Source: Aquimarina sp. ERC-38 (GTDB taxonomy: Bacteria; Bacteroidota; Bacteroidia; Flavobacteriales; Flavobacteriaceae). Taken from it: a DNA stretch of 64,000 nucleotides. The DNA lies in the NCBI RefSeq assembly GCF_026222555.1, contig NZ_CP098511.1:229501-293500 (forward strand). The letters run 5' to 3'. Made by a program: the position numbers and the translations under genes. Shown here piece by piece: positions 51,057-61,169 of this stretch (its first letter is position 1; each line of letters begins with the position of its first letter). Under the pieces are notes generated by a model. It was not told where the DNA came from. It ran no database searches and saw nothing but the letters and a program-made list of their open reading frames with translations.

Positions 51057-51305
51057 AAATAACTGGACTAAAATTAGAATCATAAAGTTCATCAACATTA
51101 GCCATTTATCTGTGCTTTATAAGATTACCATTGTGCTATATTACAGTGGAAGCATGATAAAAAAACCTAAAAACATACCACAATACCTCTTTACCTTCAC
51201 TATTGTTAGAATTTATCGTAATAACGTTATTCTATTCACTTTTCCTTAAGAGAATTAGAGAAGTAACAAATTCCCGGGGTTATACTTAAAAATTATGCTT
51301 TGTAT

Positions 51306-51517
51306 CATAAGTATCCAGGTAAAATAGGTAATAGCTTATAAAGCACAGTAAAACAGAGTGATTCCAAACTTTAGCGTGTTTAGAAAATGCTTTTATAAAA
51401 GTAATTTTTTTTGACATTAATAATTATTATAATATTAATTTTCAATATTATAATAATTAGTCTTGAGTCTTGAGTCTAGAAGCGATAGCGATCTTGAATC
51501 CTTACCGGACACTAATG
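51306..51517 (-). mobile_element. MITE, family 1, degenerate copy on the minus strand
   Basis: Read on the minus strand it begins CATTAGTGTCCGGTAAGGAT at 51517, continues GCTATCGCTTCTAGACTCAA and CTAATTATTATAATATTGAA, then GCTAAAGTTTGGAATCAC, and ends near 51306 with ACCTGGATACTTATG. The left end is intact; the right end has several changes. It shares the inside of the complete copy at 36372 with small deletions (212 versus 241 bp). It lies 14 bp after the stop of the PepSY-like gene and so may supply its 3' end. Confidence 0.65.
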
Positions 51518-51531
51518 AATTAGCATTTTCC

Positions 51532-51960
51532 TTAGTTAAGGAATCGACCATCAGCGGTCATTTCTACATCTTTGTTTTTCCCTTTTTGTTTAAATTCAAT
51601 ATTGTAAAAAACACCTTTCTGATAGTGGTCTACTTTTTCGATTTCAGTAATCTCCTCGTCACTATATAATTCTTCGATCTTTTTCTGGACTACCTTTGGC
51701 AATTCTTTCTTTTTTATACTTTGTTCGGTTTCGATCCAGGTTCCGTCCGGTTTGAAATCAGCCCGTAGTTTAATTCCGTTTATTTTAAAATGAGATTCGT
51801 AATTACCATGAGCATCTACTTCCCAATCTGGATCGTTCTCTCCCGGGTATTTCCCTTCAAAAGCTACCTGCACCGCTTCCGGCACCTTTTCCTGAGCTAG
51901 AGAACAGGATATGATAAGAAAAACACTTAATCCGAATAGTAATTTTTTAATGATTTTCAT
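51532..51960 (-). CDS. PepSY-like (DUF2874-type) lipoprotein
   Basis: A 142-residue product with a signal ending in FLIISCSLAQ (Cys at about residue 19; lipid anchor likely). The mature protein repeats a PepSY-like unit twice: VPEAVQVAFEGKYPGENDPD and LPKVVQKKIEELYSDEEITE, each followed by beta strands with KINGIKLRADFKPDG or VFYNIEFKQKGK. This matches the PepSY-like, beta-lactamase-inhibitor-like family common in Bacteroidota. Function is unknown. A family 1 MITE sits just downstream. Confidence 0.82.
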   Translation of the reverse strand: MKIIKKLLFGLSVFLIISCSLAQEKVPEAVQVAFEGKYPGENDPDWEVDAHGNYESHFKINGIKLRADFKPDGTWIETEQSIKKKELPKVVQKKIEELYSDEEITEIEKVDHYQKGVFYNIEFKQKGKNKDVEMTADGRFLN

Positions 51961-52260
51961 ATGATTTTTTCTTTATTTACATCAATTGTTAATGAAACCT
52001 AGTTAATTAATAACCTCTAGCACATTCTGGAAAAAAGCGTCAATTCGAGTGTTTTTTCGTAATGAAATGAAGAAAAAATGTATCGAGAATAGCTTTTTTG
52101 ACTAAAATCCTAATCATCTTGAGCCTGTTCGAAAGACTTCATAGTTCTGCTGAACTGGTTGAAGTACACTTCTTCCTTTGGTCGAAATACTACCATTGAC
52201 AGATTTTATAATTATTATTCAAATGCATCACAGGTCAATTTATAATATTTCAAATTGAAA
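51961..52260. other. Intergenic region with a repeat-like segment
   Basis: No gene is visible. The stretch near 52115-52185 (CTTGAGCCTGTTCGAAAGAC, then TTCTGCTGAACTGGTTGAAG) looks like the dispersed palindromic repeats I remember from other flavobacterial genomes, but no second copy lies in this window. The rest must hold the promoter of the PepSY-like gene. Confidence 0.3.
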
Positions 52261-53133
52261 TTAAGTAGGCAAAGGAATATATTCATCCTCTCCGGGAACC
52301 ATCGTAAAATCTTTAGCCTTCCATTTTTCTTTTGCCTGTTCAATACGTTCTTTAGAACTTGAAACAAAATTCCAAAAAATAAAGCGTTCTTCTTCAAAAG
52401 GTTCACCCCCGAATAACAAAAGTTTTGTACTTGCACCAACGGTCATTACGCAAGCATCATTATATTTGGAAACTAATATATTTCCTTTTTCAATACGTTC
52501 TCCACAGGCTTCAATATAACCTTCTACAATACAAACCCCCACCTCTCCTGATACTTGTTTATTAATATCAAGTAAAGCCTGATTTTTTGATATGATTTCA
52601 ATCATAAAAAGATAAGAGAAAACCGGAACAGAAGAGGTACAACCAAATCCTTTACCTGCCACTAATTTATAGGAAAGCTCACCTTCGGTCCAGGTAGGTA
52701 AATCGGCTCCCGGGGTAAAAGAAAACTGCGCTGCCATTTCTTCTTTATCCCTGGGTAGTGCCACCCATATCTGAAAACCATGTAAATGATGTGTACTCCC
52801 ATCTCTCAAATCAGATGGGGTTCTCTCTGTATGTACCACTCCGTTCCCTGCGGTCATCCAACCTACATCTCCGGCATTAATACGCTGTACTGCTCCCGTA
52901 CTATCCCGGTGCATAATAGCTCCTTCTAACAAATATGTCAAGGTAGACAATCCGATATGAGGGTGTTCACCTACATCCAGGTAGTTGCCGGGTTTAATGG
53001 TAGCCGGGCCCATATGGTCAATAAATATAAACGGACCTACCATTCGTTTTTTTCTAAAAGGCAATAATCGACCTACCAGAAAATCTCCGATATCCCTACT
53101 TCGTTCTTCTATAATCAATCCGATATTAGACAT
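52261..53133 (-). CDS. Pirin-family bicupin protein
   Basis: A 290-residue protein from ATG at 53133 (TTG at 53139 would add only two residues). The first cupin carries the metal ligands in EHPHIGLSTLTYLLEG and GNGVVHTE, preceded by FIFIDHMGPATIKPGNYLD. The second cupin (about residues 170-265) has lost them, as usual. Pirins may be quercetinase-like dioxygenases or redox-linked regulators; no physiological substrate can be named. The gene is transcribed alone, downstream of a gap rich in inverted repeats. Confidence 0.9.
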   Translation of the reverse strand: MSNIGLIIEERSRDIGDFLVGRLLPFRKKRMVGPFIFIDHMGPATIKPGNYLDVGEHPHIGLSTLTYLLEGAIMHRDSTGAVQRINAGDVGWMTAGNGVVHTERTPSDLRDGSTHHLHGFQIWVALPRDKEEMAAQFSFTPGADLPTWTEGELSYKLVAGKGFGCTSSVPVFSYLFMIEIISKNQALLDINKQVSGEVGVCIVEGYIEACGERIEKGNILVSKYNDACVMTVGASTKLLLFGGEPFEEERFIFWNFVSSSKERIEQAKEKWKAKDFTMVPGEDEYIPLPT

Positions 53134-53250
53134 ATACAAATCTTTACAAACGAATATATTGTATAAGAGAAGAACTCCATTTTTAAATTTTGTAAATTTT
53201 TGTGAAAATCTATAAAACCTAAACTATCATTAGGAGTCAATAATATATGA

Positions 53251-53620
53251 GTGCACGACAAATTTCCGATTTTGCTGATAACTTAATTTTTTCAGGAACA
53301 AAAACTTAATAAAATCAAGCAATTTTAGAAATTGAAAAATTATAAAAATCTCTATTTACGGAAATTTGTCGTACACCCGGGGTCTTTTAACTTTGTAAAA
53401 TGGCGATCTTTTATATATAGGTACATTTTACTTCTAAATTATCTTATCCATCGTAGTATTGCTTTCCAAAAATTAAAGGAAAGCCCGAATCGTAGCGTAA
53501 CTTTTGACGGGTTATTCGTGCTACCTGCGTTGAATGAGACAGTAACAAATTGAGTTACCAGCAACTATTAAGACCCCGAAGGTTTTAGAAACCTTTGGGG
53601 TCTTAAGTGTACGACAAATT
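53251..53620. repeat. Three related inverted sequence blocks around a non-coding segment
   Basis: GTGCACGACAAATTTCCG (53251-53268) is matched in reverse complement by CGGAAATTTGTCGTACAC (53359-53376), and GTGTACGACAAATT (53607-53620) repeats the first orientation. So blocks 1/2 and 2/3 each form inverted pairs 90 and 230 bp apart. GGTCTT also recurs next to blocks 2 and 3. A frame of 73 codons inside is not convincing. This may be the remnant of a small element or of nested hairpins. Confidence 0.45.
53570..53604 (-). terminator. Terminator hairpin after the HAD gene
   Basis: AAGACCCCGAAGGTTT pairs with AAACCTTTGGGGTCTT around a 3-nt loop, a GC-rich stem 15 nt past the HAD stop on the minus strand. 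The U-run is weak, so stem strength would do most of the work. Confidence 0.7.
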
Positions 53621-54284
53621 ATAAAGCGCTTTTTTCTTTCACATACAAAAATGCTTCTTTGCACGTAGGGAAAACAAGTTGGGCTCCTGCTTCTTTCAAC
53701 TGTTCCTGATTATATTGAGTTAAAATTCCTATCGGGTACATCCCGGCACTTTTAGCTGCTTTTAAGCCTACCAGGCTATCTTCAAAAATCCAGCATGCTG
53801 CAAAATCTTCGGACTTCATCTTCAGTGCGTTTGCTAAAGTTTTATAGGCTTCCGGGTCGGGTTTCGGTTTTTTATAATCTTCAAACCCAAAATATACAGG
53901 AAAATCCAAAGATAAACCCACTACACTTTTCTTTAAAAATTGCCGGGTGGCATTACTGGCAATCCCATATGGAATGTTTTGTGAAGTTGCCCATTTTTGT
54001 AAAGCTACTACTCCGGGCAATAAGTCCGGAAGTTCTTTATTCGTAACAATATGCTCATCTTTTAAATCATACAGGGCTTCCGCACTCTCCGTCTGACCTG
54101 CTTCCGTAGCAAAATGTTCTGCTATTTGCATCGGAGACTTTCCTGTTAAGAATTCAGGAAAGTCTCCAATGGATTTATTAAATAATGAGTGATATGCAGA
54201 TTTCCAGGCATTATAGTGTACGGATTTACTATCCACCACTACTCCGTCAAAATCAAACAGTAACGCTTTCGGTTTTACGAACAT
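53619..54284 (-). CDS. HAD-superfamily phosphatase, beta-phosphoglucomutase-like
   Basis: A 221-residue HAD hydrolase. Motif I is LLFDFDGVVVDS (nucleophile and acid Asp), motif II the Ser/Thr in GIASNATR, motif III KKPKPDPEAY (Lys) and motif IV WIFEDSLVGLKAAKSAGM (acidic pair). The helical cap (about residues 18-85) places it in subfamily I with sugar-phosphate phosphatases and beta-phosphoglucomutases. Its start lies 32 nt inside the end of the upstream FAD-oxidase gene, so translation is probably coupled; a sugar-acid or sugar-phosphate pathway is suggested but not identified. Confidence 0.88.
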   Translation of the reverse strand: MFVKPKALLFDFDGVVVDSKSVHYNAWKSAYHSLFNKSIGDFPEFLTGKSPMQIAEHFATEAGQTESAEALYDLKDEHIVTNKELPDLLPGVVALQKWATSQNIPYGIASNATRQFLKKSVVGLSLDFPVYFGFEDYKKPKPDPEAYKTLANALKMKSEDFAACWIFEDSLVGLKAAKSAGMYPIGILTQYNQEQLKEAGAQLVFPTCKEAFLYVKEKSAL

Positions 54285-55584
54285 CTTTATTTTTATTTAC
54301 CAAGGCCGCAAGATAAGGATTCAAAAACTTATCTGTAGGATCCATTTCCTGCCTTAGCTTTTTAAAATCTTCCCATTTCGGATATATCTTGTTTAGTTCT
54401 TTATCCTTTGCTACAAAACGTTTACCCCAGTGAGGTCGTCCTCCGTACTTTAAAAAGATCCGTTCTACGGTTTTAAAAGCTTCATAAGTATCTGCTGTTT
54501 CGGCATTTCTAGATACACATCCCATAGTTACCGTATCCTGCCCGTATGCATAACTTAACCAGGAATTATCTTTATATATAAACCGAACGTCCATAGGAAT
54601 ATGTACAAAAGCATCGTTACTCCAGTCATTCAATTCTTTTTTTAATTCCTGGAATAACTGTGGAAACTTATCCAGGGCAACCGTCCATTCTGCTAACTCT
54701 AATGTAGAACCTCTGGATTTGGTTACTGTTGCCTGATACAAGGAACCTTTATGTTCTTTTTGAGAACTAAAGAAAATCCTATGTAAAATCTTATTAGCAA
54801 TTCCTGTAATCCACGGAAATTTATGTGAATATTTATATAATATTTTAGATACTTTTCTACGGTGTTTTAAATATGCCGGTCCATTATTTACGACAACCTC
54901 CTTATCCTTATGAATCTTATCTCCGGTAATTACATAGCCGTAACCAGTATGGGGCAACCATAGAATTCTAAGAAAGTCATGCTTCTTTAAGTTTTCCGTA
55001 ATATTAGGCAACCACTCCTTATCTTTTTGAGGTCCTTCTTTAACGTGTAGAATATACTCTGCTTCACATTGAAATGTAACTTCAGACACCACTCCTAATA
55101 AACCTAAAGATACTCGTAAAGCATCCATCAATTCATCCCCATCATTTACAATACGAATGGTTCCGTCTGCTAATACCAATCGGCATTCGTGAACATACTC
55201 TGCCAGGATATATCCGCTGGTACCATGCGTTCCGGTAGCAAGCGCACCTCCAATAGTAATTGTATTAATATCAGGAAGACAAGGGATGCACCACTCCAGT
55301 TTTTCTATTTCTTCTAATAAGGTACTCAAACGCATACCAGATTGTACGGTAATCTGCTTTTTTTCCTTATCAATATCAACAATCTGATCGTAAGAACGTA
55401 TATCAATTAAGGTATCTACCCCCGCACTAATATCTGCCGAAGATTGCTTATTACCAAAGATTCGGATGTTATCTGCTTTTGCAACAATGCTACTTAGTTC
55501 TTCTTCAGTACGAACCTCATACAAATTTTTATAAGGATGCTTTACATTTTCATTCCAACTTTTCCATATTTTTTGAGCTTCCAT
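54253..55584 (-). CDS. FAD-linked sugar-lactone oxidase (ALO/alditol oxidase type)
   Basis: A 443-residue flavoprotein of the VAO family. The FAD-binding half shows IRIFGNKQSSADISAG, then ITIGGALATGTHGTSG (the TGTHG segment of lactone and alditol oxidases) and SLGLLGVVSEVTFQCE. The C-terminal half carries VHIPMDVRFIYKDNSW and GRPHWGKRFVAKD, the signature of D-arabinono-1,4-lactone oxidase-like proteins (HWGK). These enzymes oxidise sugar lactones or polyols with O2 or a dehydrogenase acceptor. It overlaps the HAD gene by 32 nt. Residues PYKNLYEVRTEEELS match the family start, so ATG 55584 is sound. Confidence 0.88.
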   Translation of the reverse strand: MEAQKIWKSWNENVKHPYKNLYEVRTEEELSSIVAKADNIRIFGNKQSSADISAGVDTLIDIRSYDQIVDIDKEKKQITVQSGMRLSTLLEEIEKLEWCIPCLPDINTITIGGALATGTHGTSGYILAEYVHECRLVLADGTIRIVNDGDELMDALRVSLGLLGVVSEVTFQCEAEYILHVKEGPQKDKEWLPNITENLKKHDFLRILWLPHTGYGYVITGDKIHKDKEVVVNNGPAYLKHRRKVSKILYKYSHKFPWITGIANKILHRIFFSSQKEHKGSLYQATVTKSRGSTLELAEWTVALDKFPQLFQELKKELNDWSNDAFVHIPMDVRFIYKDNSWLSYAYGQDTVTMGCVSRNAETADTYEAFKTVERIFLKYGGRPHWGKRFVAKDKELNKIYPKWEDFKKLRQEMDPTDKFLNPYLAALVNKNKDVRKTESVTV

Positions 55585-56078
<494 letters not shown>

Positions 56079-56139
56079 AAAGGTTTCCCGACCGGATCAT
56101 TTTTAAATCACTTTTAAGTTTGCCGGAAAGGCTATGATT

Positions 56140-57156
56140 TTAATTCACCGCCGGGCAATAACAAGGATATCTTTTAGGCCTACAGGCAAAGTTTAACCCT
56201 ACGGTAATCTGATGAAATCCACCGTTGTTAAAAACAATAGGATTAGACTGATACGAGTAGGTATAGGCAAACATTAAATTCTTATAATTAACTCCTACAA
56301 AAGGTGTAAGATATTTCAAATTTTGATTTCTGATCTCAGAACCTTGTACGAATTCTAAAGCATCCAGACTGGTTCGATATGAAAAACCACCCCAAACCTT
56401 ACCAAAACTCACATCGTAATATCCTTTTAGGTTAAAGTCGGCAAAACTTTGTTGTGTTCCAAAGCGATATGAATACAGCACAGAAGGTTCTAAAGACCAA
56501 GCCCTGCCAGCACGACTGAAGGTATAACCTGTAGATACTAATAAATTTCTAAGGTTACTCGTTACCTGCATATCACTATTTACCCCGGCATTTTCTAAAA
56601 CATTCTTTAATGTAACATGAGTATAAAAGTTATATAATTGATAGGACATTCCTATATCCATATTAAACTCCGTATTGTTTAAGCGATCATCCAAAATTGC
56701 CAAATCAGTAGGATCATTGAATAAACTTTGATCAATACTATATTGTATGGCTCCGGCACTTAATCCAAAAGAAAGCATATTTAAGTCCAATTCATCCCTG
56801 GAGAACATTAGATGATGGGCGTAAGTTACATATCCTCCGGTTTGCTGGGTAAAACCATTTTCATCAGTAAAAAAATTGGCTCCTATACCTGATCTGCTTC
56901 CTACTTTCTGATTATAAGCAGCGGTAAATAACCCAGGGGTATCACCGTTACTTCCTACCCAATTCCTACGTCCGGTAACTCTAACTTGGGCACAATTTGC
57001 TGCACCTGCCATAGAAGGATGTATCAGGTAATAATTATCAGTTAGGTAATCGGAATATATAGGTAAGCCTTCCTGAGCCGATATTCTTTGCATCAAAAGT
57101 GCAAAAACCAATATCCAAAAATGCTTTATCAAAATATATTTTTTTATTGTTATCAT
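56140..57156 (-). CDS. PorP/SprF family T9SS outer-membrane protein
   Basis: A 338-residue barrel protein. A signal peptide (about residues 1-27, WILVFALLMQRISAQ) is followed by the family start GLPIYSDYLTDNYYLIHPSM and the conserved NWVGSNGDTPGLFTAAY. Later strands include SYQLYNFYTHVTLKN and FMFAYTYSYQ-like segments. Members are linked to the type IX secretion system and to individual large adhesins. It lies 20 nt after the 1.3-kresidue T9SS substrate gene, the usual SprB/SprF-like pairing, so it probably assists export or surface binding of that protein. Confidence 0.88.
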   Translation of the reverse strand: MITIKKYILIKHFWILVFALLMQRISAQEGLPIYSDYLTDNYYLIHPSMAGAANCAQVRVTGRRNWVGSNGDTPGLFTAAYNQKVGSRSGIGANFFTDENGFTQQTGGYVTYAHHLMFSRDELDLNMLSFGLSAGAIQYSIDQSLFNDPTDLAILDDRLNNTEFNMDIGMSYQLYNFYTHVTLKNVLENAGVNSDMQVTSNLRNLLVSTGYTFSRAGRAWSLEPSVLYSYRFGTQQSFADFNLKGYYDVSFGKVWGGFSYRTSLDALEFVQGSEIRNQNLKYLTPFVGVNYKNLMFAYTYSYQSNPIVFNNGGFHQITVGLNFACRPKRYPCYCPAVN

Positions 57157-57176
57157 TAATTTATTGATATTGGAAT

Positions 57177-60100
57177 TTATCTCCTTAAATTAAAATGTCC
57201 GCTATATTCAATGCCGGTACCATCCATTAACCGGGCTGTAAACCAGTAATCCGTTGAAGGTAATGGTTGACCATTAAAACTACCGTCCCATCCTAAATCT
57301 TCCGGTTCTTGTCTACGTAATAATTTACCGTATCGGTCAAATATGAAAATTTCCATAGGAGGGATCTCATCATCTCCCTGTATTTTTACATTCCAGAAAT
57401 CGTTGTTATTATCTCCATTAGGCGTAAAGAAAGCAGGGAAACCAAAAACTTTAATTTCACTAATATCTTCCCCGCAACCATTGACCTCACGTACCACTAC
57501 TTCTCTAAGTCCCAGAGGTACATTTCTAAAAACATTACTGGATTGAAAAGGACCACCGTCCAGACTATATTCAAAATTACCGGCAAAAGGCATATCTGCA
57601 ATCAGGTCATTTTCATCTGCAAACTGTCCGCGAGATAAAGATAAAGTCAAGTCTCCCGGTTGAATAGCCCGTACGGAATTTACAATGACCTGGCTGGTTT
57701 CAGAACATCCGGTAACCCGGTCCGTATAGGTTAAAGCATACGTACCTGCCTGCAGAACAGTAAGTAATTCAGCACCGACTTCCCCGGGAATAGGGGTACC
57801 TTCAAAACTCCATTGAAAGTCAAAATCGGCTGGGGATAAACCCGAAAGAATTTCAGGAAGACCGTTTACTCCGGATTGAAAAACACTGCCATCTTCATTT
57901 AAGCATAATACTCCGGTTACATCCAGGTCGATAATAGGTATATCTACAATTTCATAGGTTATATTAATACGTCCACTGGTACAATTAATCGTCATATCTT
58001 CAGCTTCTACCGAAAAAATATACGTTCCGGGTTGATCTACTACCGGAGTATAACTGGTACTACCTGCTACAACCAATTGGTTATTGTCATCATACCAGTT
58101 AGCAGTTAACCCGGCAGCTACGGATACTTCCAGTAAACCGTTAGGATCTCCAAAACAACTGGAATCTTGCCCGCTTGCAGTAATATCTACCGGTGGTGCT
58201 ACAGAAGGACAGGAACAATCCGGAGCTGTTACTGAAACCTGAGTAGTACAAGCTGCATTACTTGGATTAGTTGCGGTGATATCCACATCAGTTCCATCGG
58301 GTATTCCGGTAATCGTACCAGCAGCTACATTCACCGTTCCTACATTAGGCGTAAGAGAATAGTTCCAGGTTCCATTGGCTGTAAAACTAATATCATACGT
58401 AGTACGATTGGTAGCACATACGGTACTGTCTATCATGACATCCGGAGTTAAATCTACAGAAACGTTTACCAGCGCTGTTGCCGGAATTGGGCAAGTAGAG
58501 GTTGATATAGTGTAAATATAATCCCCAGGAATAGCAGTAGCCGGATCAATGGTACCTCTATCTGCATTAGTCGTCGGTCCCGGGCCAGTCCAGGTTCCTC
58601 CCATATCCGGAGTTCCACCTAATTGACTAAAAAGATCAGTAAGACCATCCGTAGAACATAAGCGTATAGCATTATTTAATCCGGGATCGGCTCCAGGTTG
58701 TATAATTACCTCCACATTTGCACTTACCTGGCATCCGGCGGTACCTACTGTATACGTATATATTCCCCCTGGATCTGTTGCAGGGTTAAAATCTCCCTGG
58801 TCATTAGTTCCAAACTGAACGCTACCGGCAATAGGATCATTAAAAAACCATTCTCCCCCGGGATCCGGCGTACCTCCTAAACGTGAAAGGAGCGTAAAAG
58901 TAGTTGCACTACTACAGGTGGTTTCCATTCCATTAATACCAGCATTTCCTAAGGTACCTATAACTACATCTACCGTAGCCAGGCGAGGCAGACAACCTGG
59001 AACGGTCAAATCATAGGTATAGGTTCCAGTTATGTTAGAACCCGGGGTAAAGGTCCCTCTATCCCCATTAGTAAGAGGAGGTCCACCAGCCGGACCTGTC
59101 CAGGTTCCCCCTGGTATTGCTGCCTGAACTAAAGAAGTAAACAAATCAAATGGAGCCGTTGAAGACGTACAACTTGACTCAGTAAAAGATTCGGTAAAAC
59201 CAATATATTCTTCCCTCCAATCTAATTCAGGAGTACCTGGGTCATAATTATTAGGGAAAGCCGTAGGCACATCAGTATTAGCTGCATTAGTATTTCCGGT
59301 TAATCGTCCTAATACCACCTTATCAAAAGCATCATCTAATCCGTCATTATCCATATCACGTCCTGAGGGGGTTGTGTCCGGAGTACCATCCTGATCTATG
59401 TCATAAGCTTCTTCTGTATCGGTCAAGCAATCTCCGGTAGCCGGATCGGAGTTTGTATCTACATAATCCGGTTCCGTATCAGCATTTGTATCTACAGGTA
59501 CAACTGGGGTACCATTCAGATCATATACATCATCCACTCCGTTAAAATCACCGTCTATTCCGCTAGGGGCCACATATCCTAATGTAGTTTGTCCCTCAAT
59601 ATTATCTACAATTCCGTCATTATCAGAATCAATATCCAGATAATTATCATTAGTACCATCCCCGTCCGTATCAATTAAATTAGGGGTTATAGTACCTGAA
59701 CCGGTAGCATTGATTGCTCCGTCGAAACGACCATCCCCATTTGTATCTGCTCCGGCATTTCCGGTTTCTACAATATCATAAATCCCATCGTTATCAGAGT
59801 CTAAATCTTCTGAGTTGGGAATTCCATCCCTGTCAAAATCACATGCACTGGTAGAAAGGAATATATTATCAATCCCTACATCATTTCCAAAACCGGTCAT
59901 CGTCTGACGACTAGTTACCCGAATAGCAACCACCGTAGTACCAGCAGGAGCTATAAAATTACCAGTTACAGGAATCCACATATCAGTACCATTAGGAATA
60001 GGACCGGAATTACTATCAAAAAGTACCGTATTAGTTGCCTGATCTACCACTTCGATAGTTAGATCAGGTCTAACCACTCCCGGGTCATTATGTAAACTTG

Positions 60101-61136
60101 CAATAGCCATACTAAAATCATACGTAAGTCCGGGAGTAACCGGCAGGTCTCTTACTTCAAAAATGGGCTTGTTAGCGAAGAAAGCAGTATTCATATTAAT
60201 CGCCATATAGCGCCCGTTTACATCACCATTTGCATCTACGTTTCTATTTAAGTCAGTAGATAAAAAGGTTTGTACAGTTCCTCCCAGAGCAGTTAATAGA
60301 AACGTAGAAGTAGCTACATTATATTCGCCATTTCCACCGTCTAAAGGAAGTCCCGGATTATAAGTTAAATCAGGCACCGCATAACGACTACGTGTTGGAC
60401 CTCCAAAACCAAAATCTTCTTCTAATATAAAGATAGGTGTTGTAGAGCCTATACCTCCGTTACAATAGCTATCTTCCTCAAGGTTTGGAATCCCATCATT
60501 ATCTTTATCCTGATCAGTCGTATCATCTACCCCATCCCCGTCAATATCTGTTATGTTACAGGGGCGTACGGTTACCGTAGCAGATTGTGGAGGACAGGCA
60601 GTTCCGCCAGCAACGGTATAGGTAAAAACCCCCCCATTTGGATTTGAGGTATCATAAGTTCCGGTACCATTGCTCCAGGTACCACCCATCTGAGGCGTCC
60701 CGTTTAGTTCATTAAATAAATTGATAATACCCGTTTTACCACATAAAAATAGGGTCGTATCAAAACCGGCATCCGGTACATCTTCTACGATTATTTCTAT
60801 ATCATCAAAGAGAGGTCCTGATGGCAGTCCATTTACCACAACTGAATAAATAGTTGTTATTTGAGGCGTAAACCTAATAAAAGAACAGGCTCCACCAGGT
60901 GCTGGCAAACTACAATTAACAATATTTGGATTACCTTGATCCTTATTCCATTGAACATTATATTGGCTTGTTGCCCCACTTGGTCGTGGTGGATTAACGG
61001 CCAGGTTAATTTGAATTTGAGTACCTCTACAAATAGTAGTAGCACCGGACAATGTTGTTAGTGTTGCTGACTGTGCATATAACAATTGCAACAGTACTAC
61101 GGAAAAGTATAGAGACAGGGATAGTAATTTATGCTT
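57177..61136 (-). CDS. Large T9SS type B sorted surface protein with TSP3 repeats
   Basis: A 1319-residue protein if translation starts at GTG 61136, whose first residues (KHKLLSLSLYFSVVLLQLL) are a normal signal peptide. TTG at 61172 would add 12 residues but lies in a -7 promoter box. Repeated Asp-rich loops such as DIDGDGVDDTTDQDKDNDGI and DRDGIPNSEDLDSDNDGI (about residues 195-600) are thrombospondin type 3-like calcium sites. Several Ig-like GGTWxGPG repeats follow (about 670-900). The end AFFTPNGDNNNDFWNVKI, then IFDRYGKLLR, is the type B (gliding-motility-associated) C-terminal domain. The PorP/SprF-like gene follows. Confidence 0.9.
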   Translation of the reverse strand, partial: KHKLLSLSLYFSVVLLQLLYAQSATLTTLSGATTICRGTQIQINLAVNPPRPSGATSQYNVQWNKDQGNPNIVNCSLPAPGGACSFIRFTPQITTIYSVVVNGLPSGPLFDDIEIIVEDVPDAGFDTTLFLCGKTGIINLFNELNGTPQMGGTWSNGTGTYDTSNPNGGVFTYTVAGGTACPPQSATVTVRPCNITDIDGDGVDDTTDQDKDNDGIPNLEEDSYCNGGIGSTTPIFILEEDFGFGGPTRSRYAVPDLTYNPGLPLDGGNGEYNVATSTFLLTALGGTVQTFLSTDLNRNVDANGDVNGRYMAINMNTAFFANKPIFEVRDLPVTPGLTYDFSMAIASLHNDPGVVRPDLTIEVVDQATNTVLFDSNSGPIPNGTDMWIPVTGNFIAPAGTTVVAIRVTSRQTMTGFGNDVGIDNIFLSTSACDFDRDGIPNSEDLDSDNDGIYDIVETGNAGADTNGDGRFDGAINATGSGTITPNLIDTDGDGTNDNYLDIDSDNDGIVDNIEGQTTLGYVAPSGIDGDFNGVDDVYDLNGTPVVPVDTNADTEPDYVDTNSDPATGDCLTDTEEAYDIDQDGTPDTTPSGRDMDNDGLDDAFDKVVLGRLTGNTNAANTDVPTAFPNNYDPGTPELDWREEYIGFTESFTESSCTSSTAPFDLFTSLVQAAIPGGTWTGPAGGPPLTNGDRGTFTPGSNITGTYTYDLTVPGCLPRLATVDVVIGTLGNAGINGMETTCSSATTFTLLSRLGGTPDPGGEWFFNDPIAGSVQFGTNDQGDFNPATDPGGIYTYTVGTAGCQVSANVEVIIQPGADPGLNNAIRLCSTDGLTDLFSQLGGTPDMGGTWTGPGPTTNADRGTIDPATAIPGDYIYTISTSTCPIPATALVNVSVDLTPDVMIDSTVCATNRTTYDISFTANGTWNYSLTPNVGTVNVAAGTITGIPDGTDVDITATNPSNAACTTQVSVTAPDCSCPSVAPPVDITASGQDSSCFGDPNGLLEVSVAAGLTANWYDDNNQLVVAGSTSYTPVVDQPGTYIFSVEAEDMTINCTSGRINITYEIVDIPIIDLDVTGVLCLNEDGSVFQSGVNGLPEILSGLSPADFDFQWSFEGTPIPGEVGAELLTVLQAGTYALTYTDRVTGCSETSQVIVNSVRAIQPGDLTLSLSRGQFADENDLIADMPFAGNFEYSLDGGPFQSSNVFRNVPLGLREVVVREVNGCGEDISEIKVFGFPAFFTPNGDNNNDFWNVKIQGDDEIPPMEIFIFDRYGKLLRRQEPEDLGWDGSFNGQPLPSTDYWFTARLMDGTGIEYSGHFNLRR

Positions 61137-61169
61137 CACAGTTTGTGTTTTAATTGGTTTTTGAACAGC

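Noticed and set aside
51022..51249. 75-codon plus-strand frame overlapping the glycosyltransferase start
   Set aside because: It is antisense to the glycosyltransferase 5' end and AT-rich by chance.
53332..53553. 73-codon frame between the inverted blocks
   Set aside because: It overlaps the repeat blocks, has no recognisable motif and no credible start context.
57177..60600. RTX calcium-binding toxin
   Set aside because: The Asp-rich loops follow the DxDxDGxxD thrombospondin type 3 pattern and the protein ends in a T9SS type B domain, not GGxGxD nonapeptides with a T1SS end.
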